Assembly (NCBI GenBank): GCA_030917205.1
Contig: JAUPVE010000028.1
Coordinates: 1-7,938 of the forward strand
Origin: Patescibacteria group bacterium
GTDB lineage: Bacteria; Patescibacteriota; Patescibacteriia; UBA1558; GWA2-36-10
Length of the DNA: 7,938 nt
Direction of reading: 5' to 3'
Position numbers and translations under genes: made by a program. Positions 5,353-7,938 of the stretch are shown here, one piece after another. Positions within the stretch are counted from its first letter, which is position 1; every line of letters starts with the position of its first letter. Under the pieces are notes generated by a model. That model was not told the origin of the DNA. It saw nothing but the letters and a program-made list of their open reading frames with translations, and searched no databases.

Positions 5353-5457
5353 GTCATTCTGGAGCGTAGTCGAGCTCAGCTCGACGAAGCGATAGAATCT
5401 ACAGCCTAAATTCACACTGTGGATTCTATCGGCCACTAACGTGGCCTCCAGAATGAC
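5353..5457. repeat. 105-bp REP/MITE-like palindrome with cloverleaf potential
   Basis: GTCATTCTGGAG (5353-5364) and CTCCAGAATGAC (5446-5457) form a perfect 12-bp outer stem. Three hairpins fit inside: GTCGAGC-TCA-GCTCGAC (5369-5385), a 15-bp stem 5390-5404/5417-5431 with one G-T pair and a 12-nt loop, and GCCAC-TAAC-GTGGC (5432-5445). The element is two inverted copies of one unit: GTCATTCTGGAG, a variable hairpin, then CGATAGAATC-Y-ACAG (5353-5404 on plus, 5457-5417 on minus). It is GC-richer than its neighbours and sits between the GIY-YIG gene and tmk. There is no coding capacity; it is not a tRNA (no T-loop or anticodon features). Confidence 0.82.
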
Positions 5458-5469
5458 AATAGAAACATT

Positions 5470-6144
5470 ATGCCAGGAAAATTAATAGTACTTGAAGGTG
5501 GAGATGGCAGTGGTAAAACCACTCAATTTAACTTACTCAAAGAAAAATTAATCAATGAGGGGCATGAAATAGAGACGGTTGATTTTCCTCGTTATGGTCA
5601 AGACTCGGCCTTGATGATAGAAAAATATTTAAATGGTGATTTTGGTTCAGCCAAAGAAGTGGGTGCTTATCGAGCTTCTATTATATATGCTGTTGATCGC
5701 TATGATGCTTCGTTTGAGATGAAAAAATATCTAGCGGAAGGTAAAATAATTTTGGCTAACCGCTATGCTACCTCTAACATGCTTCATCAAGCTGGTAAAA
5801 TAAAAGATATAAAAGAAAGGGACATTTTTTTAAATTGGTTAGATGAATTAGAGTTTGATATATTTGCTATCCCTCGGCCAGATGTGGTTTTTTTCATGAA
5901 TATATCAGCTGAACTTTCCCAAAAAATGGCCCTCCAAAAGGAACAGCGTCATGATCACCTAAAGTCAAAAAATGATATTCACGAAAATGACCTCAGTCAT
6001 TTACGTGATGCCCTAGAGGCTGGGCAGTATGTCGCTCAAAAATATCACTGGGAAGTAGTTGATTGTGATGATGGCACTGGCCATATCAGATCCATAGAAG
6101 ATATTCATGGGGAAATTTGTCAGAAGTTAAAAAAGTATATATAG
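5470..6144 (+). CDS. tmk: Thymidylate kinase
   Basis: It phosphorylates dTMP to dTDP with ATP, the step after ThyA. The start is MPGKLIVLEG followed by the P-loop GGDGSGKTT (10-18). VDFPRYG (37-43) matches the dTMP-binding DFPR segment, DRY at 76-78 is in the AVDRYDAS helix, and ANRYATSN (96-103) corresponds to the DRY/S motif, with Asn in place of Asp. A basic lid stretch lies at about 155-170 (LQKEQRHDHLKSKND). At 224 residues the length is slightly above the usual 205-215. No SD is visible; the ATG is 12 nt past the outer stem of the 5353-5457 palindrome, so the original upstream region may have been replaced. gatB starts 7 nt after the TAG stop. Confidence 0.93.
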   Translation: MPGKLIVLEGGDGSGKTTQFNLLKEKLINEGHEIETVDFPRYGQDSALMIEKYLNGDFGSAKEVGAYRASIIYAVDRYDASFEMKKYLAEGKIILANRYATSNMLHQAGKIKDIKERDIFLNWLDELEFDIFAIPRPDVVFFMNISAELSQKMALQKEQRHDHLKSKNDIHENDLSHLRDALEAGQYVAQKYHWEVVDCDDGTGHIRSIEDIHGEICQKLKKYI

Positions 6145-6151
6145 TTAAGAT

Positions 6152-7657
6152 ATGTCAAAATACGAAACAATTATCGGTTTAGAAATTCACTTGCAATTGA
6201 AAACTAAAAGCAAGATGTTTTGCTCTTGCTCCAATGATGGTGAAAATCAAAAACCCAATACCACTGTCTGCCCAATTTGCTTGGGACATCCTGGTACTTT
6301 GCCAGTGGTAAACCATGAAGCTATCAAATTAGCTGTGCTGTTGTCTTCAGCTTTGGGCTTCAGAATATATAAAAAATCTAAATTTGATCGTAAGAATTAT
6401 TTTTATCCAGACCTACCAAAGGGTTATCAGATTTCTCAGTTTGATGAGCCATTAGCCTCGGAGGGGCATCTCATCATAGAGCACAATGACAAAAAGATGA
6501 GGATTGGCATCGAGCGTCTGCATGTCGAGGAAGATTCCGCCAAAAATATTCATACCAAAAATGAAACTCTCGTAGATTTTAATCGAGCAGGCACACCACT
6601 AGCTGAGATTGTGACTAAGCCAGATTTTCGTGATCCTGGGCAAGCCAAAATATTTGCTCAAGAGCTTCGTCTGATTGCCCGCTACTTGGGCGTCTCTGAT
6701 GCTGATATGGAAAAGGGTCATATGCGCTGTGATGCTAATATATCTTTAAGGCCTCAAGGTGATACTAAGCTTTATGCAAAGACCGAAGTAAAAAATATTA
6801 ACTCTTTCAAGTCACTAGAAAAAGCACTGCTCTACGAAGTAGAACGTCAGACGCAGTTGTGGGACAAGAAGCAGGCGCCAAAAATCACTGCCACTCGTGG
6901 CTGGGATGACGATAAACAAATTACTGTCGAGCAGAGGACCAAAGAGGGTTCAGCTGATTATCGCTATTTCCCAGAGCCTGATTTACCACCACTTATTATT
7001 GATAAAGAAATATTAGATTTTGCTAAACAACATTTACCAGAGCTTCCGCTAGCCAAGCAATTTCGTTTTAGAAAAGAGTATGGACTCAATGTTGAAGAAG
7101 CTAGATTTTTGGTCAATGAAAAATTTTGGTCAGGCTATTTTGAAGCAGTAATGAGTGAATTGCGTACTTGGCTCTGTCGAGATGAGAAGATACATCCTGA
7201 TAGTGATGAGGCTGATAAAATTTGGGAGGAGCACAAAGCTAAGTTTGCTAGACTGACTTTTACTTGGTTGAGCAATGAATTATTTAAACTGTTGGGTAAT
7301 TATTCTGATTTTCATAAAACAAAAATCAGCCCAGAAAATATGGCTGAATTGATAAAATTAGTTTATCAAAAGAAAATCAATAATCCTAGTGCGCAAAGCA
7401 TCTTGGCTAAGATGGTAAAAACTGGAGATGATCCATCGGTCCTGGCTGAGAAGATGGATATAGCGCAAATAGACGATGCTGGTACACTAGAAGATATGGT
7501 GATGAAAATCATCATGCTGCATCCTGAACAGGCTCAGCAATATCGCTCAGGTAAAGTAGCGCTCTTGCAGTTTTTCTTGGGACAAGTGATGCGAGAAAGT
7601 AAAGGTAAAGCCAATCCTCAAAAGATAGAGGAGATAATAAAAAATAAGTTAAAATAA
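6152..7657 (+). CDS. gatB: Aspartyl/glutamyl-tRNA amidotransferase subunit B
   Basis: GatB is the kinase/transamidase subunit of GatCAB, which turns Glu-tRNA(Gln) (and Asp-tRNA(Asn)) into Gln- or Asn-tRNA. The N-terminal catalytic cradle is intact: YETIIGLEIHLQLKTKSKMFC, zinc cysteines C24, C26, C40 and C43 (CSC, CPIC), RKNYFYPDLPKGYQISQ (80-96), HVEEDSAK (124-131), DFNRAGTPLAEIV (142-154), RCDANIS (192-198), EVKNINSF (212-219) and DYRYFPEPDLPPL (269-281). The helical middle and the C-terminal YqeY-like tRNA-binding domain (about 355-501) follow. At 501 residues it is slightly longer than the usual 475-480. gatA and gatC are not in the window. It starts 7 nt after tmk without a clear SD. Its presence indicates that tRNA-dependent amidation is used. 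Confidence 0.97.
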   Translation: MSKYETIIGLEIHLQLKTKSKMFCSCSNDGENQKPNTTVCPICLGHPGTLPVVNHEAIKLAVLLSSALGFRIYKKSKFDRKNYFYPDLPKGYQISQFDEPLASEGHLIIEHNDKKMRIGIERLHVEEDSAKNIHTKNETLVDFNRAGTPLAEIVTKPDFRDPGQAKIFAQELRLIARYLGVSDADMEKGHMRCDANISLRPQGDTKLYAKTEVKNINSFKSLEKALLYEVERQTQLWDKKQAPKITATRGWDDDKQITVEQRTKEGSADYRYFPEPDLPPLIIDKEILDFAKQHLPELPLAKQFRFRKEYGLNVEEARFLVNEKFWSGYFEAVMSELRTWLCRDEKIHPDSDEADKIWEEHKAKFARLTFTWLSNELFKLLGNYSDFHKTKISPENMAELIKLVYQKKINNPSAQSILAKMVKTGDDPSVLAEKMDIAQIDDAGTLEDMVMKIIMLHPEQAQQYRSGKVALLQFFLGQVMRESKGKANPQKIEEIIKNKLK

Positions 7658-7667
7658 AAACAAACAT

Positions 7668-7938
7668 ATGTCAAATAATATACTGCAAAGCAAAAGATTG
7701 TGGCTACATATTCTTTTAGCCTTTCTTTTTTTAGGAGTAAACTCTAGTTCTGCTGCCTCATCTTTAGCTTCTCGTCTTCAAGGCTATATACTACTGCAAG
7801 TAGAATCGGTGGGCGAAGCTTGGTATGTCATTCCCAAAGAACAACAAAGAGTCTACATGAAAGATGGGGCTGTCGCTTACCAAATAATGCGTGAAGTTTC
7901 ACTAGGTATTACCAATGCCAATCTAGCAAAAATACCAA
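7668..7938 (+). CDS. Secreted/surface protein, N-terminal part (runs off window)
   Basis: The reading frame starts at ATG 7668, 10 nt after the gatB stop, and is open to the end of the window (90 codons visible). It has a typical signal peptide: K9-R10, a hydrophobic core LWLHILLAFLFLGV (11-24), and small residues NSSSAAS giving a likely signal peptidase I site near A29/A30. The mature part begins SLASRLQGYILLQVES and continues GEAWYVIP, VYMKDGAVAYQIMR and LGITNANLAKIP. I recognise this pattern from many predicted exported proteins of CPR bacteria, where it often occurs beside peptidase, cell-wall or other extracellular domains. The family's function is not known to me. Anything after residue 90 is outside the window. 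Confidence 0.8.
   Translation, partial: MSNNILQSKRLWLHILLAFLFLGVNSSSAASSLASRLQGYILLQVESVGEAWYVIPKEQQRVYMKDGAVAYQIMREVSLGITNANLAKIP

Noticed and set aside
5251..5436. Minus-strand open frame across the GIY-YIG end and the palindrome
   Set aside because: It consists of antisense nuclease sequence plus repeat DNA; no family similarity.
5353..5457. tRNA-like gene, suggested by the cloverleaf shape
   Set aside because: Stem lengths do not fit, and there is no GTTCRA T-loop, no D-loop pattern, no anticodon arm of 5 bp with a 7-nt loop, and the element is an inverted pair.

Overview
The window looks like a chromosomal fragment of a Candidate Phyla Radiation (Patescibacteria-type) bacterium. The supporting signs are an AT-rich, tightly packed operon with mostly weak or absent Shine-Dalgarno (SD) sequences, TAA-dominated stops, GatB-dependent tRNA amidation, and a truncated secreted protein at the right end whose 'LLQVES.GEAWYV...YMKDG..AY.IMR...LGITNANLAKIP' pattern I associate with surface proteins of these lineages. 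TGA is used as a stop for the acetyltransferase gene, so the UGA=Gly code of Gracilibacteria/Absconditabacteria is not indicated. The taxonomic call rests on family recognition alone.

Layout. (1) Positions 1-560 are GC-rich (about 56% by hand count over the first 180 bases). They carry a minus-strand gene for an unrecognised 143-residue single-pass membrane protein, with a near-consensus promoter and a leader holding three small hairpins. (2) Positions 655-2588 are a four-gene plus-strand operon: HIT-family hydrolase, GNAT acetyltransferase, dCMP deaminase and a P-loop nucleotide kinase-like protein. The genes overlap or are separated by 1-2 nt. (3) Positions 2572-2712 are an AT-rich palindromic intergenic element with a terminator-like hairpin and a -10 box, leading into thyA and folA (2716-4118). 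(4) Positions 4119-4229 are a second palindromic element with its own promoter, followed by dut and a CoA-binding protein gene. (5) Positions 5064-5457 hold a GIY-YIG nuclease gene directly followed by a 105-bp element that can fold as a cloverleaf and consists of two inverted REP-like units. (6) Positions 5470-7657 are tmk and gatB, then the start of a secreted protein gene that runs off the window.

How the genes work together. Most of the window is a dTTP-supply and dUTP-removal module. dCMP deaminase and dUTPase both make dUMP, ThyA methylates it to dTMP, DHFR recycles the dihydrofolate produced, and thymidylate kinase makes dTDP. The P-loop kinase-like protein beside dCMP deaminase plausibly acts on a (deoxy)nucleotide. 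HIT, GNAT, CoA-binding and GatB are common operon neighbours without a direct dTTP step.

The most interesting signal lies between the genes. The three longer gaps within the plus-strand nucleotide/gatB gene series (nucleotide kinase/thyA, folA/dut, GIY-YIG/tmk) each carry a different perfect terminal inverted repeat (18, 15 and 12 bp) with extra internal hairpins. In the first two, the right arm covers the ribosome-binding site or start codon of the next gene, and a promoter lies between the arms. A read-through transcript could therefore hide the start, while a transcript from the internal promoter would not. Whether these are regulatory switches, miniature mobile elements, or both cannot be settled from sequence alone.
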